The translations under genes and the position numbers were made by a program. The notes beneath the pieces are model-generated. The model searched no databases and had not been told where the DNA came from. It worked only from the letters and a program-made list of their open reading frames with translations. This document shows, one piece after another, positions 24,848-33,808 of a stretch of DNA of 64,000 bases. Within the stretch, counting starts at the first letter, position 1. Every line of letters begins with the position of its first letter. The DNA lies in the NCBI RefSeq assembly GCF_022662495.1, contig NZ_JAKPBU010000001.1, positions 248,001-312,000 of the forward strand. The letters are read 5' to 3'. The stretch comes from Lysobacter sp. M2-1 (GTDB lineage Bacteria > Pseudomonadota > Gammaproteobacteria > Xanthomonadales > Xanthomonadaceae).

Positions 24848-25990
24848 ATGGATGTAGCCGTAGCCAGCACCCTGCTCAAAACCATCACGGAGGTCTCCGT
24901 CGCCGACGTGCTGGCGGCGCAGGCGCGGCTGCGGCATTACCTGGAACCCACGCCCGTCCATTACGCCGAGCGCTTCGGCTGCTGGCTGAAGCTCGAGAAT
25001 CTGCAGCGCACCGGCTCGTACAAGGTGCGCGGTGCGCTCAATGCGCTGCTGGCCATGCGCGAGCGCGGCGACACGCGCACGGTGATCACCGCCTCGGCCG
25101 GCAATCATGCGCAAGGCCTGGCATGGGCGGCCTATCGGCTGGGTCTTCCGGCGATCACCGTGATGCCGCGCACCGCACCGAAGACCAAGGTCGCGGGCGT
25201 TGCGCACTGGGGCGCCACGGTGCGCCTGCACGGCGAGAGCTACGACGAGGCCAAGGCCTTCGCCGCCGAACTGGCCGCACAGCACGGGTACCGATTGCTG
25301 TCGGCTTTCGACGATGCCGACGTGATCGCGGGCCAGGGCACTGTGGGCCTGGAACTTGCGACGCTGGCGCCGGACGTGGTGCTGGTGCCGATCGGCGGCG
25401 GCGGGCTGGCCTCTGGCGTATGCCTGGCGCTCAAGGCCGCGCGCCTGTCCGCGGCGCAAGCGCAACGGCGGGTGCGCATCGTCGGCGCGCAGGTCGAAGG
25501 CGTGGATGCGATGGCGCGTGCACTGCGCGGCGACCGCGCACTGCGCGAGCCCGTCGCCACGCTGGCCGACGGGGTGCGCGTCAAGGAGCCCGGCCTGCTC
25601 ACCTGCCGGGTGCTGGAAGCTCTGCTCGACGACCTGGTGATCGTGCGCGAGGCCGAACTGCGCGAAACCCTGGTGCGGCTGGCCCTGGAGGAACACGTGA
25701 TCGCGGAAGGCGCCGGCGCACTGGCGCTCGCGGCTGGCCGGCGCATCGTGGGCAAGCGCAAGTGCGCGGTGGTCTCGGGCGGCAATGTCGATGCCGGCGT
25801 GCTGGCCCAGCTGCTATGCGATGTGCGGCCGCAGCCGCCGCGCAAGCCGCGGCGCCGGGTGCGCGAACATCGCGAACGACTTCCCGTGCCGGCAGCGAAG
25901 GCGATGTCGCCTCCTGCCGGCCCGACCCGCAACGCCCCCCGCCCGTGGCAGGACCACGAAGACGAAATCGCAGAGGAACTCCACGCATGA
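24848..25990 (+). CDS. ilvA: Threonine dehydratase without ACT domain
   Basis: It deaminates threonine to 2-oxobutyrate, the entry step to isoleucine. It has 380 residues. The PLP lysine is K59 in [15 protein letters not shown], with [15 protein letters not shown] and [11 protein letters not shown] motifs. The catalytic core ends near residue 320. Instead of the ACT domains of E. coli IlvA there is a 60-residue basic, proline-rich then acidic tail. By architecture it matches the short TdcB class, but its place in the ilv operon argues for a biosynthetic role. Feedback control by isoleucine through an ACT domain is therefore not expected. Confidence 0.93.
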   Translation: MDVAVASTLLKTITEVSVADVLAAQARLRHYLEPTPVHYAERFGCWLKLENLQRTGSYKVRGALNALLAMRERGDTRTVITASAGNHAQGLAWAAYRLGLPAITVMPRTAPKTKVAGVAHWGATVRLHGESYDEAKAFAAELAAQHGYRLLSAFDDADVIAGQGTVGLELATLAPDVVLVPIGGGGLASGVCLALKAARLSAAQAQRRVRIVGAQVEGVDAMARALRGDRALREPVATLADGVRVKEPGLLTCRVLEALLDDLVIVREAELRETLVRLALEEHVIAEGAGALALAAGRRIVGKRKCAVVSGGNVDAGVLAQLLCDVRPQPPRKPRRRVREHRERLPVPAAKAMSPPAGPTRNAPRPWQDHEDEIAEELHA

Positions 25991-27558
25991 CCCCTCCAGA
26001 CGCAACGCCAGGCGACGTAAGCGCGCCCGCCCATATCCGCATCTTCGACACGACATTGCGCGATGGCGAGCAGTCGCCCGGCTTCACCATGAGCTCCGCG
26101 CAGAAAGTGCTGTTCGCCCGCGCCCTGGCCGAACTCGGCGTGGACGTGATCGAGGCCGGTTTTCCGAACAGCTCGCCCGCCGATTTCCAGGCCGTGCAGA
26201 CCATCGCGCGGGAGGTGCGCGGCGCCTCGATCGCGGCCCTGGCGCGCTGCCACCCCGCTGACATCGAAGCCTGCGCACGCGCGCTCAAGGATGCCGCGGC
26301 CCCGCGCATCCACACCTTCATCTCCACCAGCCCGTTGCACCGCGAGCACAAGCTGGGCATGAGCAAGGCGCAGGTGATCGAACACACGATCATGGGAGTC
26401 TCACTGGCGCGCCAGCACGTGGACGACGTTGAATTTTCCGCCGAGGACGCGCTGCGCACCGAGCGCGAGTTCCTGGTCGAAGTACTGAACGCGGCGGTCG
26501 AAGCCGGCGCGCGCACGCTGAATGTGCCCGACACCGTGGGCTACACCACCCCGGCCGAGATCCGCGCCCTGTTCGAATACCTGCGCACCAACGTCAGGGG
26601 CGCCGAGGGCGTCGTGTTCAGCGCGCACTGCCACAACGATCTCGGCCTGGCCGTCGCCAACTCGCTGGCCGCGATCGAGGGCGGCGCCCGCCAAGTCGAA
26701 TGCACCATCAATGGCATCGGAGAGCGCGCCGGCAACGCCGCGCTGGAAGAACTGGTCATGGCGCTGAAGGTACGCGGCGGCTGGTACTCGGCCGATACCG
26801 GTATCGACACGCGCCGGCTGCTCGACACCTCGCGGCTGCTGACCCGCATCACCGGCATGCAGGTACAGCGCAACAAGGCGATCGTGGGACTGAATGCGTT
26901 CGCGCACGAATCGGGCATCCACCAGCACGGCATGCTCAAGAATCGCGGCACCTACGAGATCATGCGCCCGCAGGACGTGGGCTGGCCGGATTCGCAGCTG
27001 GTGCTGGGCCGGCACAGCGGCCGCGCCGCGGTCGCCAACCGCCTGCGCCAGCTGGGCTATGTGCTGCAGGACGAGGAGCTCGACCAGGTGATCGCCGGTG
27101 CGAAGACCCTCACCCAGACCCAGCACGTGATCAGCGATCGCGACCTGCAGATGCTCGTGGAAGGCGAACAGTTCGGACCGGGCTGGCGTGTCTCGGCGTT
27201 GAGCCTGACCGACTACGGCCAGCGCACGCGCGCGCACATCGACCTGTCCGATCCGGACGGCGGCCACGTGATCCAGAGCGCCGAAGGCGATGGTCCGGTG
27301 GCGGCGCTGTTCGCCGCGCTGGCGCAGGCCACCGGCGTCGACTTCGAACTCGAGAGTTACGAAGTGCACAGCATGGGCGTGGGCCGCGATGCCCGCGGCG
27401 AGGCCAACCTGAGCGCTCGCGTCGACGGTGAAACCCAGGCCGGCCAGGGCACCAGCCGTGACGTGCTCGAAGCCAGCGCGATCGCCTGGCTGGATGTCGC
27501 CAACCGCGTGCTCCGGCAACGCGCCGCGCAGCCGCGCCGGGAGGTGGCCCATGGCTGA
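25987..27558 (+). CDS. leuA: 2-isopropylmalate synthase
   Basis: It catalyses the first step of leucine synthesis, joining acetyl-CoA to 2-oxoisovalerate. It has 523 residues. The catalytic barrel starts with [17 protein letters not shown] and carries the metal-binding [13 protein letters not shown] and [19 protein letters not shown]. The C-terminal part is the LeuA dimer/regulatory domain that senses leucine (from about residue 390). It starts inside the ilvA stop (ATGA), with GAGGA upstream. Confidence 0.97.
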   Translation: MTPPDATPGDVSAPAHIRIFDTTLRDGEQSPGFTMSSAQKVLFARALAELGVDVIEAGFPNSSPADFQAVQTIAREVRGASIAALARCHPADIEACARALKDAAAPRIHTFISTSPLHREHKLGMSKAQVIEHTIMGVSLARQHVDDVEFSAEDALRTEREFLVEVLNAAVEAGARTLNVPDTVGYTTPAEIRALFEYLRTNVRGAEGVVFSAHCHNDLGLAVANSLAAIEGGARQVECTINGIGERAGNAALEELVMALKVRGGWYSADTGIDTRRLLDTSRLLTRITGMQVQRNKAIVGLNAFAHESGIHQHGMLKNRGTYEIMRPQDVGWPDSQLVLGRHSGRAAVANRLRQLGYVLQDEELDQVIAGAKTLTQTQHVISDRDLQMLVEGEQFGPGWRVSALSLTDYGQRTRAHIDLSDPDGGHVIQSAEGDGPVAALFAALAQATGVDFELESYEVHSMGVGRDARGEANLSARVDGETQAGQGTSRDVLEASAIAWLDVANRVLRQRAAQPRREVAHG

Positions 27559-28996
27559 TCCGGCCCCGCGCACGCTGTTCGACAAACTGTGGGACGCGCA
27601 CCTGGTCGCGCCTGAAAGCGAGGCGACACCCGCGGTCCTGTACATCGACCTGCACCTGATCCACGAGGTCACCTCGCCGCAGGCCTTTGCCGAGCTGGAT
27701 GCGCGCGGACTGTCCCCGCGCCGGCCGGAGCTGACCAAGGGCACGCTCGACCACTCCACGCCCACCCTGCCGGCGGACGCAGACGGTCACCCGCCCTACG
27801 CCAGCGCCGAGGCCGAGGCGCAGGTGGACACGCTGCGCCGCAACTGCGCGCGCCACGGGATCGAGCTGTTCGACTACGGCAGCGCGCATCGCGGCATCGT
27901 GCACGTGATCGGTCCGGAACTGGGCCTGACCCAGCCGGGCATGACCATCGTCTGCGGAGACAGCCATACCGCGACCCACGGCGCGTTCGGCGCGCTGGCC
28001 TTCGGCATCGGTACCAGCGAGGTCGGGCACGTGCTCGCAACCCAGTGCCTGCTGCAGCGCAAGCCGAAGACGCTGGCGATCAACGTGGAGGGCGCGCTCG
28101 CGCCGGGGGTCACGGCCAAGGACCTGATCCTGCACATCATCGGCACGATCGGCGTCAACGGCGGCACCGGCCACGTGATCGAATACCGCGGCTCGACCAT
28201 CCGCGGCCTGTCCATGGACGAGCGCATGACCGTATGCAACATGTCGATCGAGGCCGGCGCGCGCGCAGGATTGATCGCGCCGGATGAGGTCACCTTCGAC
28301 TATCTGGCGAAGACGCCGCGCGCCCCTGGTGTCGAGGCGGGCGACAGCGAAGCATTCCAGCAGGCAGTCGCCCACTGGCGCAGTTTCAGCACCGATGCCG
28401 GCGCCGTGTTCGACCGCGAGGTGCATATCGATGCCAGCCGGATCGCCCCGACCCTGACCTGGGGCACGCACCCCGGCCAGGTGGCCGCAGTCGACGCCAC
28501 CCTGCCCGAGCCGGGCGATGTCGACGCGGCCAAGGCCCTGGCGTACATGGGCTTCGATGCCGGCAGCGCGCTGGCCGGTCGCCCGGTCGATGTGGTGTTC
28601 GTCGGCAGCTGTACCAATTCGCGCCTGTCCGACCTGCGTCAGGCCGCCGGTGTCCTGCGCGGGCGTCGCGTGCATCCACGGGTGCGCATGCTGGTGGTGC
28701 CCGGTTCGCAGCAGGTCAAGCTGGAGGCGGAAGCCGAAGGCATCGACGTGGTGGTGCGCGCGGCCGGCGCGGAATGGCGCGAACCCGGCTGCTCGATGTG
28801 CATCGCCATGAACGGCGACCTGGTCGCACCCGGCCAGCTGGCCGTGTCCACCAGCAACCGGAATTTCGAAGGCCGCCAGGGCAAGGGGTCGCGCACCCTG
28901 CTCGCCTCGCCGCTGACCGCGGCGGCCTGCGCGGTGGCGGGCGAAGTCGTGGACCCGCGCGCCTACCTGGGCGCAGCCCTGCAGGAGGTGGCGTAA
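27551..28996 (+). CDS. leuC: 3-isopropylmalate dehydratase large subunit
   Basis: Aconitase-family half that binds the [4Fe-4S] cluster of isopropylmalate isomerase. It has 481 residues. The cluster cysteines are in [18 protein letters not shown] and [11 protein letters not shown], with substrate-loop DHSTPT and [19 protein letters not shown] upstream. The start at 27551 has GGGAGG nearby and overlaps leuA by 8 bases. It works with LeuD encoded directly after it. Confidence 0.97.
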   Translation: MADPAPRTLFDKLWDAHLVAPESEATPAVLYIDLHLIHEVTSPQAFAELDARGLSPRRPELTKGTLDHSTPTLPADADGHPPYASAEAEAQVDTLRRNCARHGIELFDYGSAHRGIVHVIGPELGLTQPGMTIVCGDSHTATHGAFGALAFGIGTSEVGHVLATQCLLQRKPKTLAINVEGALAPGVTAKDLILHIIGTIGVNGGTGHVIEYRGSTIRGLSMDERMTVCNMSIEAGARAGLIAPDEVTFDYLAKTPRAPGVEAGDSEAFQQAVAHWRSFSTDAGAVFDREVHIDASRIAPTLTWGTHPGQVAAVDATLPEPGDVDAAKALAYMGFDAGSALAGRPVDVVFVGSCTNSRLSDLRQAAGVLRGRRVHPRVRMLVVPGSQQVKLEAEAEGIDVVVRAAGAEWREPGCSMCIAMNGDLVAPGQLAVSTSNRNFEGRQGKGSRTLLASPLTAAACAVAGEVVDPRAYLGAALQEVA

Positions 28997-29592
28997 TGAC
29001 CGGCTTCACCGAACTGGTCTCGCGCACCGTGGTGTTGCGCGACCCCAACATCGACACCGACCAGATCATTCCCGCGCGCTTTCTCACCACCACCCAGCGC
29101 AAGGGATTGGGTCGCTTCGCCTTCAACGACTGGCGCAGCCTGGCGGACGGTTCCCCCAACCCGGAGTTTCCGTTCAATCGGGCCGAGAACAGCGACGCCA
29201 GGATCCTGGTCGCCGGCCGCAACTTCGGCTGCGGGTCCTCGCGCGAGCACGCGCCGTGGGCGCTGGTCGACCTCGGCCTGCGCGCCGTGATCAGCAGCGA
29301 GATCGCCGACATCTTCCGCAGCAATGCGCTCAAGAACGGCCTGCTGCCGGTGGTCGTGCCGCAGGACGTGCTCGACGGCCTGCTCGAGCAGCCCGGCATC
29401 GTGCTGCGCATCGACGTGCGCACGCGCAGCCTGCATCTGCCCGACGGAAGTGCGCTGCAGTTCCCGCTCGATGCATTCGCCCAGACCTGCCTGCTGCAGG
29501 GCGTCGACCAGCTCGGTTACCTGCTCGACCAGGCTCCCGCCATCCAGACCTACGAGAACGCACATCATGAGAGCTGGCGCCATGCAAGCTGA
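28996..29592 (+). CDS. leuD: 3-isopropylmalate dehydratase small subunit
   Basis: Swivel-domain partner of LeuC. It has 198 residues. The key motif [19 protein letters not shown] and the [13 protein letters not shown] opening are diagnostic. The stop of leuC and the start of leuD share one base (TAATG). GGAGG lies upstream within leuC. Its end overlaps leuB by 11 bases. Confidence 0.97.
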   Translation: MTGFTELVSRTVVLRDPNIDTDQIIPARFLTTTQRKGLGRFAFNDWRSLADGSPNPEFPFNRAENSDARILVAGRNFGCGSSREHAPWALVDLGLRAVISSEIADIFRSNALKNGLLPVVVPQDVLDGLLEQPGIVLRIDVRTRSLHLPDGSALQFPLDAFAQTCLLQGVDQLGYLLDQAPAIQTYENAHHESWRHAS

Positions 29593-30706
29593 AATCGCGG
29601 TACTGCCGGGCGACGGCATCGGCCCGGAGGTCACCGCCGCCGCAACCGAAGTTCTGCGTGTGGTCGCACGCCGCCACGGACACCGCTTCGGCCTGCGCGA
29701 GTATCCGATCGGCGGCGCCGCGATCGACGCCACCGGCACGCCGCTGCCGCCCGCGACGCTCGAGGCCTGCCAGAACGCGGACGCGGTATTGCTGGGGGCG
29801 GTCGGCGGACCGAAGTGGTCCGACCCGCGGGCCAAGGTACGCCCGGAACAGGGTCTGCTGGGACTACGCAAGGCGCTGGGCCTGTACGCCAATCTGCGCC
29901 CGGTGCGGCCGCATCCGGCCACCCTGGGCGCGGCGCCGATCAAGCCGCACCTGCTGTCCGGCGTCGATCTGCTGGTGGTGCGCGAGCTCACCGGCGGCAT
30001 CTACTTCGGCGACAAGACCCGCGACGCTGACAGCGCCAGCGATCTGTGCCGCTACAGCGTGATGGAGGTGGAACGCGTGGTGCGCCGCGCCTGCGCCCTG
30101 GCGCGCACGCGCCGCAGGCACGTGACCTCGGTGGACAAGGCGAACGTGCTGGAAACCTCGCGCCTGTGGCGCGAGGTGGCGACGCGGATCGCGCGCGATG
30201 AATTCCCGGACATCGTCCTGGAGCACCAGCTGGTCGACTCGATGGCGATGCACCTGCTGTCGAAACCGCGCGCGTTCGATGTCATCGTCACCGAGAACAT
30301 GTTCGGCGACATCCTGACCGACGAGGCGTCGATGCTGGCCGGCTCGATGGGGCTGCTGCCGTCGGCATCGCTCGGCGATGCGGCTCCCGCATCATCGCCC
30401 CAAGGCGCGACCACGCTCGGAACGGGCCTGTACGAACCCATCCATGGCTCGGCGCCCGATATCGCCGGCCGGGGCATCGCCAACCCGATCGGCGCGATCC
30501 TGAGCGCGGCACTGCTGCTGCGGCACTCGCTGGGGCTGGAAGACGAGGCGGCCTGCATCGAGCGCACGGTCGACGACGCGCTTGCCGCAGGCATCTTCAC
30601 CGCCGATCTGGCCGCCGCGGGCAATGCGGTCGGCACGCACCAGGTCACCGAGTGGATCTGCGAACGGATCGAAGCGACGTGCTACGTGGCCGAACTGCGC
30701 GATTGA
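29582..30706 (+). CDS. leuB: 3-isopropylmalate dehydrogenase
   Basis: It oxidises and decarboxylates 3-isopropylmalate with NAD, the third leucine-specific step. It has 374 residues and a conserved opening [37 protein letters not shown] and the NAD-site region [19 protein letters not shown] are present. The start at 29582 is preferred; an ATG at 29567 is in frame. It is the last gene of the ilv-leu operon and is followed by a long hairpin repeat instead of a T-run terminator. Confidence 0.96.
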   Translation: MQAEIAVLPGDGIGPEVTAAATEVLRVVARRHGHRFGLREYPIGGAAIDATGTPLPPATLEACQNADAVLLGAVGGPKWSDPRAKVRPEQGLLGLRKALGLYANLRPVRPHPATLGAAPIKPHLLSGVDLLVVRELTGGIYFGDKTRDADSASDLCRYSVMEVERVVRRACALARTRRRHVTSVDKANVLETSRLWREVATRIARDEFPDIVLEHQLVDSMAMHLLSKPRAFDVIVTENMFGDILTDEASMLAGSMGLLPSASLGDAAPASSPQGATTLGTGLYEPIHGSAPDIAGRGIANPIGAILSAALLLRHSLGLEDEAACIERTVDDALAAGIFTADLAAAGNAVGTHQVTEWICERIEATCYVAELRD

Positions 30707-30713
30707 ACCTGAC

Positions 30714-30791
30714 GTGGGAGCGGCCTTGGCCGCGAATGCTCCAGGCCTCCAGCTGAAAGCGAAAGGCATTCGCGGCCAAGGGCGCTCCCAC
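30714..30791. repeat. REP-like inverted repeat after leuB
   Basis: Two 26-base arms (30714-30739 and 30766-30791) match as near-perfect inverted copies, starting GTGGGAGCGGCC and ending GGCGCTCCCAC, with a 26-base loop. The same family occurs at 49637-49709. The transcript would form a stable hairpin at the end of the ilv-leu operon, between convergent genes, so it may protect or end both messages. Confidence 0.88.
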
Positions 30792-30873
30792 AGACCGATC
30801 GTCCCGCGCGTCAGGGCCTTCGTGCCGGAGGACGCCACGCCGTCCCCAGGCCGCGCTGGGACGTCGCTCCCGC

Positions 30874-31929
30874 CTACCGCAACGAATCGTTGATCTTCGC
30901 CAGCGCCGCTGCGCCTGGCGAAAGCGCTTCGACACCCAGGGAATTGAGCGGCGCCTCGACCGTATTGAGGTGACCGTGCAGATCGCCCGCATCCGGGTCC
31001 ACGTAGAGCAGGCCGGTGATCACCTCGCCCTGGGCGTGCCGCTGCTGGATGATGTTCATGGCCGAGATCCGGTCGCGCGGATCGTAGCCGGCATCGAGCT
31101 TGCGCAGCCGCAGCCTGCTGCCGTCGTGCTGCTCGACCTCGATCATCCGGCCTTCGGCGTAGTCCACTTCGATCCGCGCGCGCGGCGGAATCACGTCCAT
31201 GCGGTTGACCGCGTCGTTGTGCTCGCGTACGTAGTCGTAGCTCTTGGTGCTGCCGGCGTGGTTGTTGAAGGCGACGCAGGGGCTGATCACGTCGAGGAAA
31301 GCCGCGCCGCGGTGCGACAACGCACCCTTGATCAGCGGCACCAGCTGCGCCTTGTCGCCGGAAAATCCGCGGCCCACGTAGCTCGCGCCCAGCTGCAGGG
31401 CCATCGTCACCATGTCCAGCGGGCTGTCGGTATTGGCCACGCCTTTCTTCGACACCGAGCCCTGGTCGGCGGTGGCCGAGAACTGGCCCTTGGTCAGGCC
31501 GTAGACGCCATTGTTCTCCACGATGTAGACCATGTTCACGCCGCGACGGATCGCGTGGACGAACTGACCGATCCCGATCGACGCCGAATCGCCATCGCCG
31601 GAAACGCCCAGGTAGATCAGCTCGCGGTTGGCGAGGTTGGCGCCGGTGAGCACCGACGGCATGCGCCCGTGCACGGTGTTGAAGCCGTGAGACTGGCCCA
31701 GGAAGTAATCCGGCGTCTTGCTGCTGCAGCCGATGCCCGACAGCTTGGCGACCCGATGCGGCTGGATGTCCAGCTCCCAGCAGGCCTGGATGATCGCGGC
31801 CGAGATCGAGTCGTGCCCGCAGCCCGCGCACAGGGTGCTGATCTTGCCTTCGTAGTCGCGCCGGGTGAAGCCGATCGCGTTGCACGACAGGGTCGGATGG
31901 TGCAGTTTTGGCTTGGCGAGGTAGGTCAT
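30874..31929 (-). CDS. korB: 2-oxoacid:ferredoxin oxidoreductase, beta subunit
   Basis: This is the ThDP-binding subunit of a 2-oxoglutarate-type (or related 2-oxoacid) ferredoxin oxidoreductase. It has 351 residues. The cluster/ThDP region starts with STLCAGCGHDSISAAI and GIGCSSKTPDYF, followed by the ThDP-Mg motif GDGDSASIGIGQFVHA and ENNGVYGLTKGQFS. The enzyme oxidatively decarboxylates its substrate to an acyl-CoA and reduces ferredoxin. Its ATG overlaps the alpha-subunit stop by 4 bases. The substrate is inferred from family resemblance. Confidence 0.9.
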   Translation of the reverse strand: MTYLAKPKLHHPTLSCNAIGFTRRDYEGKISTLCAGCGHDSISAAIIQACWELDIQPHRVAKLSGIGCSSKTPDYFLGQSHGFNTVHGRMPSVLTGANLANRELIYLGVSGDGDSASIGIGQFVHAIRRGVNMVYIVENNGVYGLTKGQFSATADQGSVSKKGVANTDSPLDMVTMALQLGASYVGRGFSGDKAQLVPLIKGALSHRGAAFLDVISPCVAFNNHAGSTKSYDYVREHNDAVNRMDVIPPRARIEVDYAEGRMIEVEQHDGSRLRLRKLDAGYDPRDRISAMNIIQQRHAQGEVITGLLYVDPDAGDLHGHLNTVEAPLNSLGVEALSPGAAALAKINDSLR

Positions 31930-33779
31930 GCCACTTTCTCCTGACCGTCGCTCTGCTTCGCAGCGGGCCGCAGCCGCGCGGCGATGGCGCCGGCGATGAA
32001 GCGCGCCGTGATCGGCGTGCCGTCGTAGTGCAGCACCGGTACCAGGCGGGCCGGATCGATGCCGAATTCGTTGACCAGCAAGCTGCGCATCTGGCCGTCG
32101 CGGTTCTGCTCGACCACGAAGACCGATTCGTGGGCATCGATGAAATCGCGCACCGAATCGGGAAACGGGAAGGCGCGCAGCCGCAGCGTGTCCAGCGGGA
32201 TGCCGTCGGCCTGCAGCGCCACGATGGCCTCGGCCATCGCGGGGCTGGTGGATCCGAAGTAGATCGCACCGTGCCTGGTCGGCAGGTCCGACTGCAGCAC
32301 CATCGGCTGCGGCACCAACGCCTTGGCGGTTTCGAACTTCCGCAACAACCGTTCCATGTTGTAGACGTAGTCCGGCCCGCGTTCGGAGTACTGGGCCTGC
32401 GGATTGCGCGAGGTGCCACGAGTGAAATAGGCGCCCTTGTCGGGATGGGTACCCGGCCAGGTGCGCCAGGGAATGCCGTCGCCGTCCAGGTCCTTGTAGC
32501 GCGCGAACTCCTTGCCGGCCTCGAGGTCCTCGGCACTGAGCACCTTGCCGCGATCGTAACCCGCGGCGTCGTCCCATTCGAACGGCGCGCACAGACGCTG
32601 GTTCATGCCGATGTCCAAGTCGGTCATCACGAACACCGGCGTCTGCAGCCGGTCGGCCAGGTCCAGCGCCGCGGCCGAGAACGCGAAGCATTCGTGCGGA
32701 TCCTCCGGCAGCAACAGCACGTGCTTGGTATCGCCGTGCGAAGCGTAGGCGCACATGGTGATATCGGATTGCTGGGTGCGCGTAGGCATCCCCGTGGACG
32801 GACCGCCGCGCTGCACATCGATGATCGTCACCGGGATCTCGGCGAAGTACGCCAGCCCGATGAACTCGTTCATCAGCGAGATGCCCGGACCCGAGGTGGT
32901 GGTGAACGCACGCGCGCCGTTCCAGCCGGCGCCGACCACCATGCCGATCGAGGCGATCTCGTCCTCGGCCTGGATGATGGCGTGGCGCGCTCGTCCGGAC
33001 TCCGGGTCGACCCGGAACTTCTGGCAATACTTGGTGAAGGCTTCGGCCAGCGAAGAGGACGGCGTGATCGGATACCAGGCGCAGACCGTGGCGCCGCCAT
33101 AGACGCAACCCAGCGCGGCCGCCGCATTGCCTTCGACGAAGATGCGATCGCCCACCGCGTCGGCCCTGGCCACGCGCAGGCCGATCGGATGCGGCAGGTT
33201 CGCCATCACCCAGTCGCGCCCCAGGTGCAGCGCTTCCAGATTGGGCTTGAGCAGTTTTTCCTTGCCTTTGTACTGCTCGCCGATCAGCTGCTCGATGGCG
33301 GGCACGTCCATGTCCAGCAGCGCGCTCAGGGCACCGACGTACATGATGTTCTTGAACAGCTGGCGCTGGCGTGGATCGTCGTAGGTGGCGTTGCAGATCT
33401 CGGTCAACGGAACGCCGATCACGTTGACGTCGTCGCGGAACTTCGACTTCGGCAGCGGCTTGGTGGAATCGTAGAAGAGGTAGCCGCCGGGCGAGAGTTC
33501 GGCCACGTCGGCGTCCCAGGTCTGCGGGTTCATCGCGACCATCAGGTCCACGCCGCCGCGGCGCCCGAGCCAGCCGCCCTCGGTCACCCGCACCTCGTAC
33601 CAGGTCGGCAGGCCCTGGATGTTGGAGGGAAAGATGTTGCGCGGGCTGACCGGCACGCCCATGCGCAGGATCGCCTTGGCGAACAGCTCGTTCGCCGAGG
33701 CCGAGCCAGAACCGTTGACGTTGGCGAACTTCACCACGAAGTCGTTGATCGCCTGCAGGGGCGCGGGCATCGGCGTCAT
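31926..33779 (-). CDS. korA: 2-oxoacid:ferredoxin oxidoreductase, fused gamma-alpha subunit
   Basis: It has 617 residues. The first 190 or so are the gamma domain (FANVNGSGSASANELFAKA, then NIFPSNIQGLPTWYEVRV). The alpha pyrimidine-binding domain follows (GCVYGGATVCAWYPITPSSSLAEAF, GAGWNGARAFTTTSGPGISLM). This gamma-alpha fusion is typical of KorA. The start at 33779 has GGAGG at seven bases; an ATG at 33809, overlapping the upstream gene's stop, also has a good site. It is the middle gene of the operon and its stop overlaps korB. Confidence 0.9.
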   Translation of the reverse strand: MTPMPAPLQAINDFVVKFANVNGSGSASANELFAKAILRMGVPVSPRNIFPSNIQGLPTWYEVRVTEGGWLGRRGGVDLMVAMNPQTWDADVAELSPGGYLFYDSTKPLPKSKFRDDVNVIGVPLTEICNATYDDPRQRQLFKNIMYVGALSALLDMDVPAIEQLIGEQYKGKEKLLKPNLEALHLGRDWVMANLPHPIGLRVARADAVGDRIFVEGNAAAALGCVYGGATVCAWYPITPSSSLAEAFTKYCQKFRVDPESGRARHAIIQAEDEIASIGMVVGAGWNGARAFTTTSGPGISLMNEFIGLAYFAEIPVTIIDVQRGGPSTGMPTRTQQSDITMCAYASHGDTKHVLLLPEDPHECFAFSAAALDLADRLQTPVFVMTDLDIGMNQRLCAPFEWDDAAGYDRGKVLSAEDLEAGKEFARYKDLDGDGIPWRTWPGTHPDKGAYFTRGTSRNPQAQYSERGPDYVYNMERLLRKFETAKALVPQPMVLQSDLPTRHGAIYFGSTSPAMAEAIVALQADGIPLDTLRLRAFPFPDSVRDFIDAHESVFVVEQNRDGQMRSLLVNEFGIDPARLVPVLHYDGTPITARFIAGAIAARLRPAAKQSDGQEKVA

Positions 33780-33808
33780 CGCGGTGCCTCCGGGTCGGTC
33801 AGCCGCCA

